From: Ditylenchus dipsaci
Taxonomy: Eukaryota > Nematoda > Chromadorea > Rhabditida > Anguinidae
Direction of reading: 5' to 3'
DNA length: 64,000 nt
NCBI GenBank assembly: GCA_004194705.1
Contig: SADC01000282.1
Span: 62,001-126,000 of the forward strand
Shown: piece after piece, positions 20,662-32,560 of the stretch
Layout: each line of letters opens with the position of its first letter
How positions within the stretch are numbered: the first letter of the stretch is position 1
The notes under the pieces: model-generated
Seen by the model: the letters and a program-made list of their open reading frames with translations, nothing else
What the model was told of the DNA's origin: nothing
The model's database searches: none
Translations under genes and position numbers: made by a program

Positions 20662-20845
20662 TCATTTAAAACATACGCTAGGTTGAATTATCATCCGCTT
20701 GTTTAGACTGAATATATTTTGCCCGCAACACGCATCAATCCAGCCGTCGAAGCAAGATGTGAACCCCTCCGGCTTCACTAATATATCCGACTCCCACGCT
20801 TCTGTCGAGGGTATTGACTCACTGCTTGAAAGCACCGTGTCACAG
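20662..20845 (-). CDS. Terminal exon of an unrecognised gene (related to 7186-7382)
   Basis: Minus-strand frame of about 60 codons after an acceptor (CATAAAAG), with SESIPSTEAWESDILVKPEG, then FTSCFDGWIDACCGQNIFSL and a TGA stop. It shares an F..G.IDA....I..L..R.IIQ pattern with the exon at 7186-7382. Not recognised. Confidence 0.45.
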
Positions 20846-21369
20846 CTTTTATGGCATTTTTATGGCGTTTAATAGCGCTGAAGCTATTGTCAAGATCCAT
20901 TAACTTTTGTTGTGAGATGGAAAGCATTTCAAAGCTTTCTATCACCTTAATTTAATAAAAGTTAAAGGTGTAGGACATTAGGAATAGGATTCTCGAATAC
21001 ATTCGAATTTTTAATCGACTATTCGATGGATATTCAAAATTTTCGAGTAAAAGTACTCGAAAATATTCTAATATTCGATACTTGAACAAATGTTCCCACT
21101 TTAAGAAATTTTTTTGAAGGACTATTACCGTCTAATGCCATGACAATTTTGCCTTTTGGAATTTGCGGGGACAGGCATTTTACTTCGAGGTTTTAAGGTT
21201 TTTTGGGCCACCCTGTACAATGTACAGTCAACCATCGATTGAACATCACCCGCAGTTTAAGGACGGTTTTTTCGACTTATGAAAGAATAGTGTTTAAACG
21301 TCTTCTAAGTAATTTTTATATGCTGAAACCGATAAAAAAACAGGTGTTTTATAATACCTTTGGACAAAA

Positions 21370-22320
21370 CGGAAAAATGCCTACTTTTGGCGAAAAGTAC
21401 CTCCTTTTTGTGAAAAAGTGCCTCTTTTTGTGAAAATGTGCCTCCTTTGTGAAAATGTGCCCTGGTACTGGCGGATTCGAACCAGCAACAGTGGTTATGA
21501 GTGTATGAAGCACTAGCAGTTGCTCATAACCCACTCTGGAATGGCCAAAAGGCCAAAATAATTGGTTTTTGGGGGAAGGAAGGTGGGATTTACTAAGGGG
21601 GGGGGGGTGGTAAACTTTTTGAGAAAAATCGATTGAGCGGATCAGATTTCGGGTCCGATGGGTTTAATCGCCCACAACCCCACCTTGAACCACTCAAAAC
21701 CACCATAAACCTGGGATTCTGATCGATTAAGCCTGTTGCGTCTTCGACGCAAGTGATGTCTACAAATTTCTTCACTTTCCCAGTCTGGGGTTTGGTGGCC
21801 TACTGGTTAAGGCATTTCCCTGCGGATCCAAAGGAGTGGGATCAAATATCCCCTCCATTCCCCTTTTTCCAATTCACGAGCTGTTGGCCGTGGCCGCTCG
21901 TGACAAGCCTATCGAACCCGAAACCTGATCCGCTCAATCGATTTTTCTCAGAAAGTTTACCCCCTTTAGTAAACCCCCAAAACCAATTATTTTGGTCTTT
22001 TGGCCATTCCGGAGTGGGTTATGAGCAACTGCTAGTGCTTCATATACTCATAATCCAGCTTTCTGGTTCGAATCCTCCAGTAACAAAGCACATTTCCACG
22101 AAAAGAGGCACTTTTTTACAAAAGGAGGCACATTTTCACAAAAAGGGGGCACTTTTTCACAAAAGGAGGCATTTTTTCACAAAAAGGAGGCACTTTTTCT
22201 CCAAAAGGAGGCACATTTTCACAAAAGGAGGCATTTTTTCACAAAAAGAAGGCACTTTTTCGCCAAAAAGAGGCATTTTTACGTATCATCCAATACTTTT
22301 CCACATAAAAAGTTGACTTT
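21370..22320. mobile_element. Foldback element with AAAAGGAGGCAC arrays and tRNA-like arms
   Basis: The left arm starts with GTGCCTCCTTTTTGTGAAAA units (21395-21460); then comes a tRNA-like block (21470-21535), TGGCCAAAAGGCCAAAATAATTGG and AAAAATCGATTGAGCGGATC. The right arm repeats all of this in reverse order: GATCCGCTCAATCGATTTTT (21928), CCAATTATTTTGGTCTTTTG, the tRNA-like block (22015-22080) and a longer GGAGGCAC array (22100-22290). The central 250 bp contains no convincing exon. Confidence 0.85.
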
Positions 22321-22344
22321 TCCAAAAAAAAACTTTTGACCAAA

Positions 22345-22760
22345 ACTTGAATTTTCGCCTTGGAGGACCAGGTAAATCACCAGAAAAGGGTACGCGGATA
22401 CCTCCAAAACCCCTGAAAAGATGGAATTTGAACATAATTTTGTTAACTGGGGCCTACCGCATAAAGAAACTCTAGTATGCATATATTTTTATGCATCCAG
22501 AGTTACTTTCGAGTAATTTGCGTCTAAGGTATGTGGGTGTGCGCATCTCAACCCCAAGGAACAAAGCCCCCTGCGCCCTGGAAGGGGGCGCAGGGGCTTG
22601 GTTGGTGAGAGATGCGTGCACTCACTTACCTTAGACATAATTTCGAGCGAGACTCTTGATTAAAAATGCATTTAAAGACTCTTTTTGCCCAGCTCCCGTG
22701 ACCAAAACGCGATATAATACCCTAATATAAGGTGGTTTACCTTAGTCCCCCATAAAACAA
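22345..22760. mobile_element. MITE with CCAAGG ends and internal hairpin
   Basis: Left GGAGGACCAGGTAAATCACC, right GGTGGTTTACCTTAGTCCCC. Internal long hairpin (22525-22640) identical in design to that at 11540-11665, with GGGGCGCAGGGGCTTGGTTG. Family shared with 13245, 35610 and 40050. Confidence 0.8.
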
Positions 22761-22904
22761 CTTTTCTATCGTTTTTAAAATATTTTTTCGAATTTTTATT
22801 TTATTGTTTTATGAAATTTTAATTGGGTGTACAGGGTGGCCCAAAACAGCCTGAAAAATCTAAAACAATTTTGTCGAGGTCTCCCGCGCACCGGCTAAAA
22901 TAAT

Positions 22905-23190
22905 TTTTTTGGCGTAATCAAGAATGTTCGACAGTCGGAGTTTTCGTCAATAATTGTCTTAACCTACTTTTGACAAAGTATCGAGCTGATTTTTTCAGGG
23001 TCAATAGAAATAGCCGAGAGGAACTGATCCTGAAAATAATCAGCTCGATACGTTGTCAAAAGTGGGTTAAAACAATTATTGATGAAAACTCCGACTGTTG
23101 AATTATCCGCTTTTTGAATAATCCGGCTGTTGAAATATTTACTGTTGTATTATCCGCTTTTTGAAATTTTCCGTCTGTTGAATAAACCCA
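22905..23190. mobile_element. Palindromic MITE, ATTCAACAGTCGGAGTTTTC family
   Basis: CAGTCGGAGTTTTCGTCAAT ... TATCGAGCTGATTTTTTCAG is mirrored by CTGAAAATAATCAGCTCGAT ... ATTGATGAAAACTCCGACTG. The edge TTTTCCGTCTGTTGAATAAA matches a second copy at 28795-29190, which has the complete pair of ends. Confidence 0.8.
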
Positions 23191-23204
23191 CCACCGTTTC
23201 CATC

Positions 23205-24462
23205 ATAATCTTTATTCATTAAGCATTTCGTGTCGACGACTAGAACCCTTGCAGAAGCTTGCCAACTTGAAAACGATTGATTCGATGTCGATTGTAAGCC
23301 GATCAGCACCTTTCTCCGCTGCATTGTGAAGTATATGTGCTGGCACCCGATTGGAGTGATGTTCTTTTTCCTCTCTTGCAGACGCTTGAGTATGTTGACT
23401 ACCTTCTCACGGTTGATTCTCTCTAGAAAAAAGTGTTTTCACATTGATTAAGAAAAATAAATGAAAAACATACTACTTATTGGAATTGGACCGCCAAAAT
23501 TCACTAGAGCATTATCGGCGCAATAAGAAACCAAGTTTTCGAATCGGAGTCCATGTGAATGTAAGACGCCATCGATGAGTTGCAATACCAATTCAGCACT
23601 TCCCCCGGCGAAGATTTCATACTGACGAGACGCACTTGTACACCATTTGTAGCATTGAAAAACCTAAAACCATTCACTTAAAATTCCTGGTTTAAATCAC
23701 ACAATAATACGGAGCTAATCACAATCGGAAACAACTTGATCGCCTTGTGATTCGAAGCATCGATGAGAACGAAAACGGCTGCATTCTCAGTTCTTTTAGC
23801 AAACACTCAACAGAATATGAAGCCAAAACGCCTAAATTAAAGGTCATTAAATAACAGGAGTAAGAAGCAAACATATTAGGCAATAATACTTGTCGAAACA
23901 CTAGCTGTTTTTGTTTGTGCAGAGGAGAACTTCTTGCCACTTCAGAATCGGAGAACATTGTGCGAAACAAACCACTGGACGAGACGCAGTCAGCAGAAGC
24001 AAATGATTGATTATGGCGTGCAATATGATATGCCCAGGCACCTTCAGCGGCAGTCGCGCGTTCATCAATGGCAGTAGGAACAGATCGCCTTGGCATGAAA
24101 TTCGACAGAGACCTAAAATCAAAATATATCAAAAACAATATCGAACAAAGAAGTAAAAAATACTTGCTTACCGCAGACGCCCTCACATTTTGAACATGCT
24201 TTGGAGTCTTCTGATGCACGGAAATTGCAGACTTCCCAATTGACGTCAGATTGATATCTTGACGGCAAGCGATGCAGTGAGCGTGAAATTCATCTTTCCC
24301 GGGCTTGACTCTGAATAAACCATTGGCATACTCCTGTTTGAAGTTGTGCTTTCTTTCCGGGGAGCCATCCGAGCGAGCTAAAAAAACGGTTACAGCTAGC
24401 AAATGTTGAAAATGCTTCGAAGCACTGAACATTGTAAAGAGAATGAAACGTTTTTCTGACAA
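23205..24462 (-). pseudogene. hAT-family transposase, decayed and truncated
   Basis: Minus strand. The N-terminus has a BED-like finger (FHAHCIACRQDINLTSIGKS, then HQKTPKHVQN). After a short intron: PTAIDERATAAEGAWAYHIA ... LFRTMFSDSEVARSS, a block found in a widespread animal hAT lineage. Then VFVLIDASNHKAIKLFPIVI (catalytic Asp region), GGSAELVLQLIDGVLHSHGL, SYCADNALVNFGG (second Asp) and AHILHNAAEKGADRLTIDIE. Reading these needs several exons plus at least one indel near 23340; the frame ends at TGA next to AATAAAG at about 23210. The C-terminal dimerisation region is missing. Its 3' end abuts the palindromic MITE at 22905-23190. Confidence 0.8.
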
Positions 24463-24892
24463 AAATGTTTTTTCTCAACTAATATGGCAAGTCACGTTCA
24501 ATTCCTTTGTCTTGAAGCAAAAATAAGACAAATAAGACAAAGACAACTTTTTGAAAATAAGCACATTTCTTAGAAATAAGCACATCCGAAAGTTCTAAGA
24601 TTCGGGTTCCAAAATAAGCACATTTCTTAGAAATATGCACATCTGGGAGGCCTGGATTAACATGGCTCGCCGCCGAGGGCTAACTCACTACGTGGTTGAT
24701 TCCCATAGGCGTGCTTGCCATAACTGACCTTGTGACCTAAGACTGCAACCGTCCATCCTTGTTACCCATTAATTTAGAAAGACTAACGAACAACCACGCA
24801 GTAACGAACACAATAAAAATACTAATGAATTAATACGGTACGAAAAATTATGAGATTAAAAAAATTTCAGGATTTTTGGGCCACCCTGTACA

Positions 24893-25056
24893 ATGTACAG
24901 TCAACCATCGATTGAACATCACCCGCAGTTTAACGTCACCCAAAAATGAATTAATTTAGTCGGCTTTGACTGGAATTCAGTCAAAGTGGACCTCGATTTA
25001 ACATCACTTTAAGGCCGGTCCCTGAGGGGAGACGTTAAATTAAGGGTTGACTGTAT
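24893..25056. mobile_element. TA-flanked MITE, ACAGTCAACCATCGATTGAA family
   Basis: Left TACAGTCAACCATCGATTGA, right TTAAATTAAGGGTTGACTGTA. These are Tigger/pogo-like ends with a TA target. A truncated copy of the left end lies at 21216-21265, preceded in both places by GGGCCACCCTGTACAATG, the end of a mariner-like repeat. Confidence 0.75.
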
Positions 25057-25518
25057 GAGTTTGGTGTGCAGTGTTAAAAAAAATCTTTCCTTGTAACTCA
25101 CCTTTTTTCACGAGTCCTGAAAAATTACTTCTCCAAGCTGCATAAAAGATTGCAGGTGCAGCTAATAGTTATAGCTGAATTATTTGGCAAAAACTGATTA
25201 CTTCAAAATAAAGTTCTTTGAGCATGTTTAGAATAATATGGCTCTAAATCTGCTGAAAATATAATTATGTTTTAAACAAATTGTTTCAATACTAAGAAGT
25301 TTTTCTGATAGAGCTTCAATTCACCACCAAAGCTTGTCCAAATACAAATGCGTATTTTACAAGGGCGCAAGTGCACATCAGGACTAGAAAGAAACTGTGG
25401 AAACTGTTGTAGGAACTGTTTCAATTCAAACTTGCAAATAAGGGAAACTAAATTTACACGGTGTGATTACGGATACCTGAATTTTTTGGAAAATATTGGA
25501 AAATGTCTGGTAGCCACC

Positions 25519-25680
25519 AGTGTTGGGAACTCATACTCGTACCGTACTCGTACTACGAACACGATGTACGAGCAGCTGAAAAACAGAGGTACGAGTACGA
25601 ACCAAAAAAATGAAGAGGCACGAGTACGAGGACGAAGAACAAGTACGAGTAAGAAGGGAACATACAAGTACGAGTGCCAT
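25519..25680. mobile_element. hAT-like MITE of TACGAGTACGAG repeats
   Basis: Begins CAGTGTTGGGAACTC, then GTACGAG-type words around GAGCAGCTGAAAAACAGAGG. A relative of 16558-16728 in opposite orientation. Confidence 0.6.
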
Positions 25681-26212
25681 GTTTTATTGCTTGACTATTT
25701 TTGCGTTAGCTTACCAGCAGATCCTTCAGATAGGCATTAATTCAATCAATCAATCCAAAAATCACGTCTTGTGCGTATTCAGCTGCTACACTCATTCCGA
25801 AAAAGCCGAGGAATTTCATTCCAAGTCCTTTCAAAGAATTAGTTCCATGAAGATTCAGTTAGTTTAGTTTCAGGTTTTTCGTCAGGTATTTTTAGAGTAT
25901 TTGGAAATAATTGATTTTACCAAAACTCGGTTCCACCAAAACTGAGAAATACCCTACAAAACGGCATTTTAGCACTACCAAACCATCGTCAGCATGTCCG
26001 AGTTAGTCCAGAAAACAGGTTTTGGAACCCAAAAACGTAAAAAAATTTTTGATCCAAGTGGACGACCACTTGGTGCATGGATTATCCAGTAGAACTGAAA
26101 TTAGATAATAAACAAACATATAAATTAAAAGAGTTGTTTACAAAAAAATGGCTAATTCAATACCATTACGAAAATGTCGAATCAGCCACACTTAAGGCAC
26201 GTTCACAATGGG

Positions 26213-26975
26213 CGACGGTCATTTGGTCCCCGGTCATTTGGTCCCCGTCATTTGATCCCCGGTCATTTGGTCCCCGTCATTTGGTCCCCGTCATTTGGTC
26301 CCCGGTCATTTGATCCCCGGTCATTTGATCCCGGTCATTTGATCCCCGGTCATTTGGTCCCCGTCATTTGGTCCCCGTCATTTGGTCCCCGGTCATTTGG
26401 TCCCCGTCATTTGGTCCCCGGTCATTTGGTCCCCGTCATTTGGTCCCCGTCATTTGGTCCCGGTCATTTGGTCCCGTCATTTGGTCCCCGGTCATTTGAT
26501 CCCCGTCATTTGATCCCCGGTCATTTGATCCCCGGTCATTTGATCCCCGGTCATTTGGTCCCCGTCATTTGGTCCCCGGTCATTTGGTCCCGGTCATTTG
26601 GTCCCGTCATTTGGTCCCCGGTCATTTGATCCCGGTCATTTGATCCCCGGTCATTTGATCCCCGGTCATTTGATCCCGGTCATTTGGTCCCCGTCATTTG
26701 GTCCCCGTCATTTGGTCCCCGGTCATTTGGTCCCCGTCATTTGGTCCCCGGTCATTTGATCCCGGTCATTTGATCCCCGGTCATTTGGTCCCGGTCATTT
26801 GGTCCCCGTCATTTGGTCCCCGGTCATTTGATCCCCGGTCATTTGATCCCCGGTCATTTGATCCCCGGTCATTTGATCCCCGGTCATTTGGTCCCCGGTC
26901 ATTTGGTCCCCGTCATTTGGTCCCCGGTCATTTGATCCCCTGGTCATTTGGTCCCCGGTCATTTGATCCCCAAAG
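26213..26975 (+). repeat. GGTCATTTGGTCCCC minisatellite
   Basis: About 50 units of 14-15 bp. Two kinds of variation alternate along the array: TTTGGTCC versus TTTGATCC, and CCCCGTC versus CCCCGGTC versus CCCGGTC. Inverted units occur at 28068-28135. Open frames across it are by-products of the repeat. Confidence 0.95.
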
Positions 26976-27704
26976 CCGCCAGTTTAAATTTTTTTAATGT
27001 TTTTCCATGATGTCTTGAACGAAACCTATATCGATCCAATTTTGAGACTTGCAAATCGTTTAGCTCTTGTTTGAAAGATGCTTATGTGTTTCTAATGAGT
27101 CAGACTTCAAATATCTGACATTACAGCTATCCGACACTCTTGGTTATTTTTCATCCTAAATCTACTTTATTTGACTGCAATTGGCTTATTCTTTGTTAAA
27201 CGGCATCCCTAATTATCTGACACCTCAATTATCCAGCACTCTGAAGCTAGTCCCAAAGGATGCCGGATAAACTAGCTAAGACTGTATCTTTTTATTTTTA
27301 CTTGTTTAGCGACGTTATAAATTATGAATCGTTGTAAATGGATTTACCAATAACTGAGATCCGTTTCCGTGAAGTCATCTTAAATAGTTCGAAAAAATAA
27401 ATAAAAAGAGGCTACCCACTACGATCCCCAAAAGGAATGGAATGCATACATAGTCAAATGAATGTGACCGGGAATTGACCGCTTTAAAAAGCTGCACAAT
27501 AATCTGGAAAAGTGTTGAAAACCCATGCAAATGTCAAGTTAATCGATGATCCGTTAGAATTGAGGTTAAATTATATAAAAAAATTAAATGATAGGAGTTT
27601 TTCACATGGAAAAAAGGTTAAATTAAAAAATTTTATTACGAAGAGAGTTGACTGTATTCACCCAAATGAACCCAGAGGACACCAAAAGATTTTTTACATC
27701 CAGA

Positions 27705-27870
27705 TTGAATTAAGACCATTGAGGATAAATCTGAACCATTTTACTAATAACGGAGGCATTGGTAGTGGATCCCAACTATTGAAAGTGGGTTAGGACCACT
27801 AAAAGTCAATCCGAACCATTTAGGGTGAACTTGGACCACTGAGGGTGGATCTGGATCATTGAGGATGAAT
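27705..27870. repeat. Degenerate 27-bp tandem repeat
   Basis: Units around GACCATTGAGGATAAATCTG / GGACCACTGAGGGTGGATCT, followed by a short GATCATATAGTC repeat to 27915. Confidence 0.6.
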
Positions 27871-28144
27871 GATCATATAGTCTTGATCATATGATCATAT
27901 AGTCTCCCATATAGTCTTTAATATTTCTTTCTAAATCCAAAATTTTCCAATTTCCGATTCCCCAGGTGAATGAGACCTATTCGGGATAATATATGGCAGA
28001 AAACAATTCTTTGCTATCGCCAGGATTCGAACCTGTTTCAACATTTCAAATTGGCGGCTTTTGGGGACCAAATGACCGGGGACCAAATGACCAGGGGACC
28101 AAATGACCGGGATCAAATGACGGGGACCAAATGACCTAACGCCG

Positions 28145-28565
28145 TTCACAATGAGTGTCGACCTGAGTGTGAGATTTGGAGTGTTTTTAACGCGGGAAGA
28201 GCTGTACTTTTTCTTGACCAAAACTTTTTTCTGTTGGTATCATTTTGTAGCTAAGATTCAGGGCTTCAAAATGAGGTATTGACAAGCCACAACTGAAATG
28301 AAAAATTGGGGTAAAAATGGTTAGGTCCGCACTCAGGCCCACACTCTGTGAGTGTCGGCCCGAGTGTCGACCTGAGTGCGGACCTAAGCATTTTTACCCC
28401 AATTTTTCATTTCAGATGTGGCTTGTCAATACCTCATTTTGAAGCCCTTAATCTTAGCTACAAAATGATACCAACAGAAAAAAAGATTTGGTCAAGAAAA
28501 AAAAGTACAGCTATCCCGCGTTAAAAGAACGCTTGGGTCGACACTTTTATGTGAACGTACCTTTA
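28145..28565. repeat. Long palindrome, arms about 190 bp
   Basis: GTCAAGAAAAA-type sequence and TTGTAGCTAAGATTCAGGGC (28240) are mirrored by the complement around 28440-28500. The centre is CACTCTGTGAGTG at about 28345. Related sequence (TTGTAGCTAAAATTCAGGGC) appears at 12930 and 59825. Confidence 0.8.
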
Positions 28566-28794
28566 GAATACTACAGTCATTCGTGTTGCACTGGTCAGCT
28601 GGTTGCTATAAGAAATCGAAAGGCCTGAGCATGAATAATACCCAAGTATGATTAGCCACAACAATAGCAACTACCGACTATTATCACAAAAAGATAACTC
28701 GGAAGAAGTAAAAGAAGAAGAAAAATAGAGTTAACTATCTGGTCCCCTTCTTACAGGCCCCCTTTTTTCAGCCCCCTTTTTACGGCGGGGCGTT

Positions 28795-29190
28795 TATTAA
28801 ACAGACGGAAAATTCAAAAGCCGTAAATTTCAACAGTGAATAATTCAACAGAGTTATTTTCAACAGTCGGATTATTCAAAAAGCGAATAATTCAACAGTG
28901 GATTATTCAACAGTCTGAGTTTTCGTCAATAATTGTTTAAACACACTTTTTGACAACGTATTGAGCTGATTATTTTCAGGATCAGTTCCTCTCGGCTATT
29001 TCTATTGATCCTAAAAAAATCAGCTCGATATGTTGTCAAAAAGTGGGTTAAAACCATTATTGATGAAAACTCCGACTGTTGAATAATCCACTGTTGAATT
29101 ATCTGCTTTTTGAATTATCCGGATGTTGAATTATCCACTGTTGAATTATCCGGTTTTTGAATTTTCCGTCTGTTGAATAAACCCTCCCCC
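28795..29190. mobile_element. Palindromic MITE, second copy of the ATTCAACAGTCGG family
   Basis: Ends GTTTATTAAACAGACGGAAA and TTTCCGTCTGTTGAATAAAC; repeated GTTGAATTATCC units; mirrored TCAGGATCAGTTCCTCTCGG / GATCCTAAAAAAATCAGCTC halves around 28985-29015. Confidence 0.85.
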
Positions 29191-30557
29191 CCCCCCGCCC
29201 TTTTTGCCCAGTACCGGTGAATTTACCAACGGTCAATCTTCAATGACGGTCAAAATTCCTGACGGTCCAATTGGTGACGGTCAAAATGGTAGAATCTTAG
29301 CTTTCTTTAAAAAAAGCTCGGTTGAAAATGAACACCGGAACTTGTGGATCTTGACGCTTTTAGGAAAGTGGTCGTTCGGTAAGAATTTGGATTTGGGCCT
29401 CCTTTTGAATTCAAATGTTTTTTGCCTCGAGGGGGAAAGTTGTTTTTTATTTGTTTTTGGGCTGTTTTTTGTTTTTATTTTATTTATAGATGAGTGGGTG
29501 GCCTAGGTTGAACTTGAGTTGGTCGCCTACAGTCTAATTTAACCTAGCTTGAATAGAAGTGTGACGAAAATCCATGTATAAGTTATAACACAAATTTCCT
29601 CTAACTCTTTTTCTGCTCGAGAAACCATTGAATCTAAAATCGGATTCGAGTTCAACGCTGTCGATTTGTTTATGAAACTGCATTTGTAATTCTAAAAGTA
29701 CTGTCAACTTTCGAATTCCGCTCGTGATAATAAATGTTTGATTTTCGAATTTTGAATGTTTTTTGTCTTGTGTAGAAATCTGCATGCTGCTTAGACATCC
29801 AGAAATTACAAATTAGAGCCAAGGTGGAGGATGGAATTTCGAAGTTTTTTTTGTGTGTAGATTTTAGAATATATAGAAGGGTTTTTGTAGAATTTAGCTG
29901 GTTAGTTTACTTTATTATAGAAATGTCAGCCTTTTATTACAAAATAATTATTTACTAGCTCTGGCCAGAGCAAAAGCATTTACTAGCTACATTTACAGAG
30001 AGAAAAGGCAAGACTGATTTCAGCTTTAACTGAAATCAAAAAGAAGAGAAGGGGGAGGGTACAAACTACAAAAAGAAGGCTTGGGCAGACTATCAATTGG
30101 AACAAGACTCGAAAGAACATTTTTTATGTATTGGGGAAAAAAGTTGAGAAAATAGCAAAAAATCGACAAACAAAATGCTAGCAAAATTCCACTATATTAA
30201 TGTTTTATCTGTAACATAGCGGATGAGCGTTTTGGTCGTTGACAAAAATTCGGTGGCCTAGGGTGAACTTGAGTGGATGGCTTACGGTCTAAGTGCTCCC
30301 ATTCTGCACTAGAAGCTGCAGGTCTCACAGTCAGGGCTTCCCGTGTTAAACAAAATTTAGTTTTTATAAAAACGGCCGTGACCTTTTTAAAGCATTTTTC
30401 GAAAAAATGTTTTCACTAATCGATCTTCCTCGCCGACAATAATTTTTTTGTGTATAATACCGAAAAAAAAAATTTTGCTTGGTTCCTCCCTGTGCTTGGG
30501 GTCCTAGTCTACGGGTAACCTATTTATTAGCAAGACCCAATCCACAGAAGGATAGGA
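29191..30557. other. No gene seen; two copies of a 45-bp motif
   Basis: Short GACGGTCAAAATT words at 29230-29290. GTGGCCTAGGTTGAACTTGAGT (29498) recurs as GTGGCCTAGGGTGAACTTGAGT (30250) in direct orientation with the following GGTCTAA. No protein-like frame. Confidence 0.4.
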
Positions 30558-30825
30558 CCAGGGTGGTATCCTCAGCCGGCTGACTTCAGCCGGCTGAGTT
30601 TAAACTCAGCCGTCTGAGGCTGATGGCTGAGTTAAAATTTTTGGCCCGGCGGAAAAGAGAGGAGGAAAATTTTCAGACCTCAGCCGGCTGAAGCTGACGG
30701 CTGAGTTACAATTTTAGGCCCGGCTGAAACTGTGGCTGAGGTAAAATTTTTGACCTGGCTGACGGCTTAGGCTGAGGACGATTTTCCCAACTCAGCCGGT
30801 TGAGGCTGAGGTAATCGTCAAGTAT
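30558..30825. repeat. CTCAGCCGGCTGA repeat cluster
   Basis: Many overlapping CAGCCGGCTGA/TCAGCCGTCTGAGGCTGA words with TTAAAATTTTTGGCCCGGC spacers. Each core word is palindromic. No ends or TSD assigned. Confidence 0.8.
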
Positions 30826-30897
30826 ACGACCCGGGATAGGACATCATCCACTAAAACAGTACTGTCGGCAAGAAAAATCGATTGGCAAAACAGAATA

Positions 30898-31053
30898 CCG
30901 TAAATCCTCTAATAGAGCCCCCGGGGGCTTTATTTTTCAATCCCTGAAAAATCTTGAAATTGTCAATCAAAAATAGTGCTAACTCTGAAACTCTAGTCAA
31001 AAATCGAGGGGGGGGGCTCTATTAGAGAGGGGGCTCTATTAGAGGATTTACGG
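30898..31053. mobile_element. pogo-type MITE, 156 bp
   Basis: CCGTAAATCCTCTAATAGAG and its complement CTCTATTAGAGGATTTACGG, flanked by TA (30896-30897, 31054-31055). Same terminus as the pogo element at 38371-39837 and the MITE at 58483-58640. Confidence 0.9.
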
Positions 31054-31104
31054 TAACCAGGAAAAAGATACGGCCATTTAAAAAACAGCCTGCATATTAA
31101 TGAA

Positions 31105-31275
31105 TTAAAATTAACTGTTTTTGAAAAGATTTCAAAGCCTCAAATGACATATCAAAGTCGTACAAGTACTTCTGCTGGTCAATCGTTTTGAGAGCTTCTA
31201 CATCATTAGCTCCTGCAAACCACCTGCAACTTTTTAGTAGTCTTTTTACAGAAACTACTGATTATTTCACCACAC
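31105..31275 (-). pseudogene. GT14 (Core-2/I-branching) exon, split second copy
   Basis: Minus strand: RWFAGANDVEALKTIDQQKY followed by DFDMSFEALKSFQK. GANDV and the SFEAL..F pattern match the family's second conserved block. Nearly identical to 46388-46535, but two extra A residues around EALKSFQK change its end. Its partner exon in this copy lies at 35136-35395, about 3.7 kb away, because transposon-rich DNA separates the two. Confidence 0.75.
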
Positions 31276-32560
31276 GGTCTTCCTTAAAGAAGCATTTAAC
31301 TGCATAAGCACATAAATTTGGACAAAGCTTTTCTCTGCTACCAATAAGAATTTTTCTGCTGCAAATATTGTTGCTGCAAAAAGACTTATTTTTGCTGTAA
31401 ATCAGCTCTTTTGTTGCAAAAAAATATTTTTGCAGCGAAAAAGCCGATTTGCAGCAAGAAAAAGTCTTTTTGGTAGCAGAAAAAAAGCTTTGTCCCGGCA
31501 ACTTTCGCGAAATTCGAATTTACGTAGCACCAACCCAAACTTTGTGAGTGATATTTTCGAATAATTTTTTGATTGCATTTGAAATTTCTTCGAAATCTTG
31601 AAGCAACCACTAGTCAAGCCCAACGTATCTTGAAATTGGTGCAGTGCTGCGTGATTCTCCGCTCTTGGCTCCGATGTTCTGCGCTTCGAGCCAAGAGCAA
31701 GAGCGAAAATTTTTAAGCAAAGAGCAAGAACAAAAATTTTAAGATTTCCAGAACTGATAGCCAGATTGGACAAGTTATATGTCTGTTACCATAACTACTC
31801 TATCAAACTGACATCAATAGCAAAAAATGGTTAAATTGTCTATCGAAAATGGCTTTAAAAGACAGTTGCCGTTTATGACAACAAAAAATTCGTAATTTTA
31901 ATTGGCTGGGACAGCCAAAAATACGAAAATGTTTCTCTAATCGTTTTTGTAATTTGCGTAAAAAATTAGATTTCATGTAATAGATGATATTTGGTTCTTC
32001 AGTTTCCACAGTTCTATTGGCTTTTAAGGTGGCCATGTAGTTAGTGTCATCAGCTAATACTCTAGCACAATTTATGTGAGCTGTGCTGGCAAGGGTTTAA
32101 AAAACGGAGTTGTGGATTTGTTGCTTTCAAGTAATGGTTGGGCGATGTGCACGGCTTGGTGAAAATGTCACTGCTGGTGAATGGTAACCAAATAATGCTA
32201 CAGTTGACCAAATAATTAGGCGACTAACACAAACAGACTTGATAAAGCATAATAGACAATAGACAAGGCGAATTAACAGTCAGCAATAATAAGTCATAGC
32301 TCGATGAAAGTCGGCTAGGTCGTCTGATATGGCATTATCTACCAATGTTGGGCTTGACTAGTAGATGGTTTTTCATTGTAAAAAAATTAAATGCAAACAA
32401 AAATAATTCGAAAAATATTTTCGAAACAAGTGCTGTCCCAGCGAATTTCAAAACTCGAAATCGCAATTGTCATCAACGGCGATGGTCAATTAAAGGACCA
32501 TTGCCGTCTATGACAACGAGAATTTGGTAATTTGAATTGGCGGAATGGGCGGCTTCACTC

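Larger units (their letters stand above)
26192..28565. mobile_element. Composite element with TTAAGGCACGTTCACA ends
   Basis: TTAAGGCACGTTCACAATGG at 26192 is inverted at 28549-28565 (TGTGAACGTACCTTTA). Left side: a 770-bp GGTCATTTGGTCCCC array. Right side: the short inverted array (28068-28135), followed by a separate palindrome (28145-28565). The interior 27000-28050 has only short AT-rich frames and a 27-bp tandem repeat. The order suggests a palindromic MITE beside or inside the array-bearing foldback element. Confidence 0.65.

Noticed and set aside
26213..26975. CRISPR-like regularly spaced repeats
   Set aside because: Units are contiguous with no unique spacers, there are no cas genes, and the genome is plainly eukaryotic.
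26077..26997. Open frames of 99-151 codons rich in GHLVPVIWSP
   Set aside because: Translation of the GGTCATTTGGTCCCC minisatellite.
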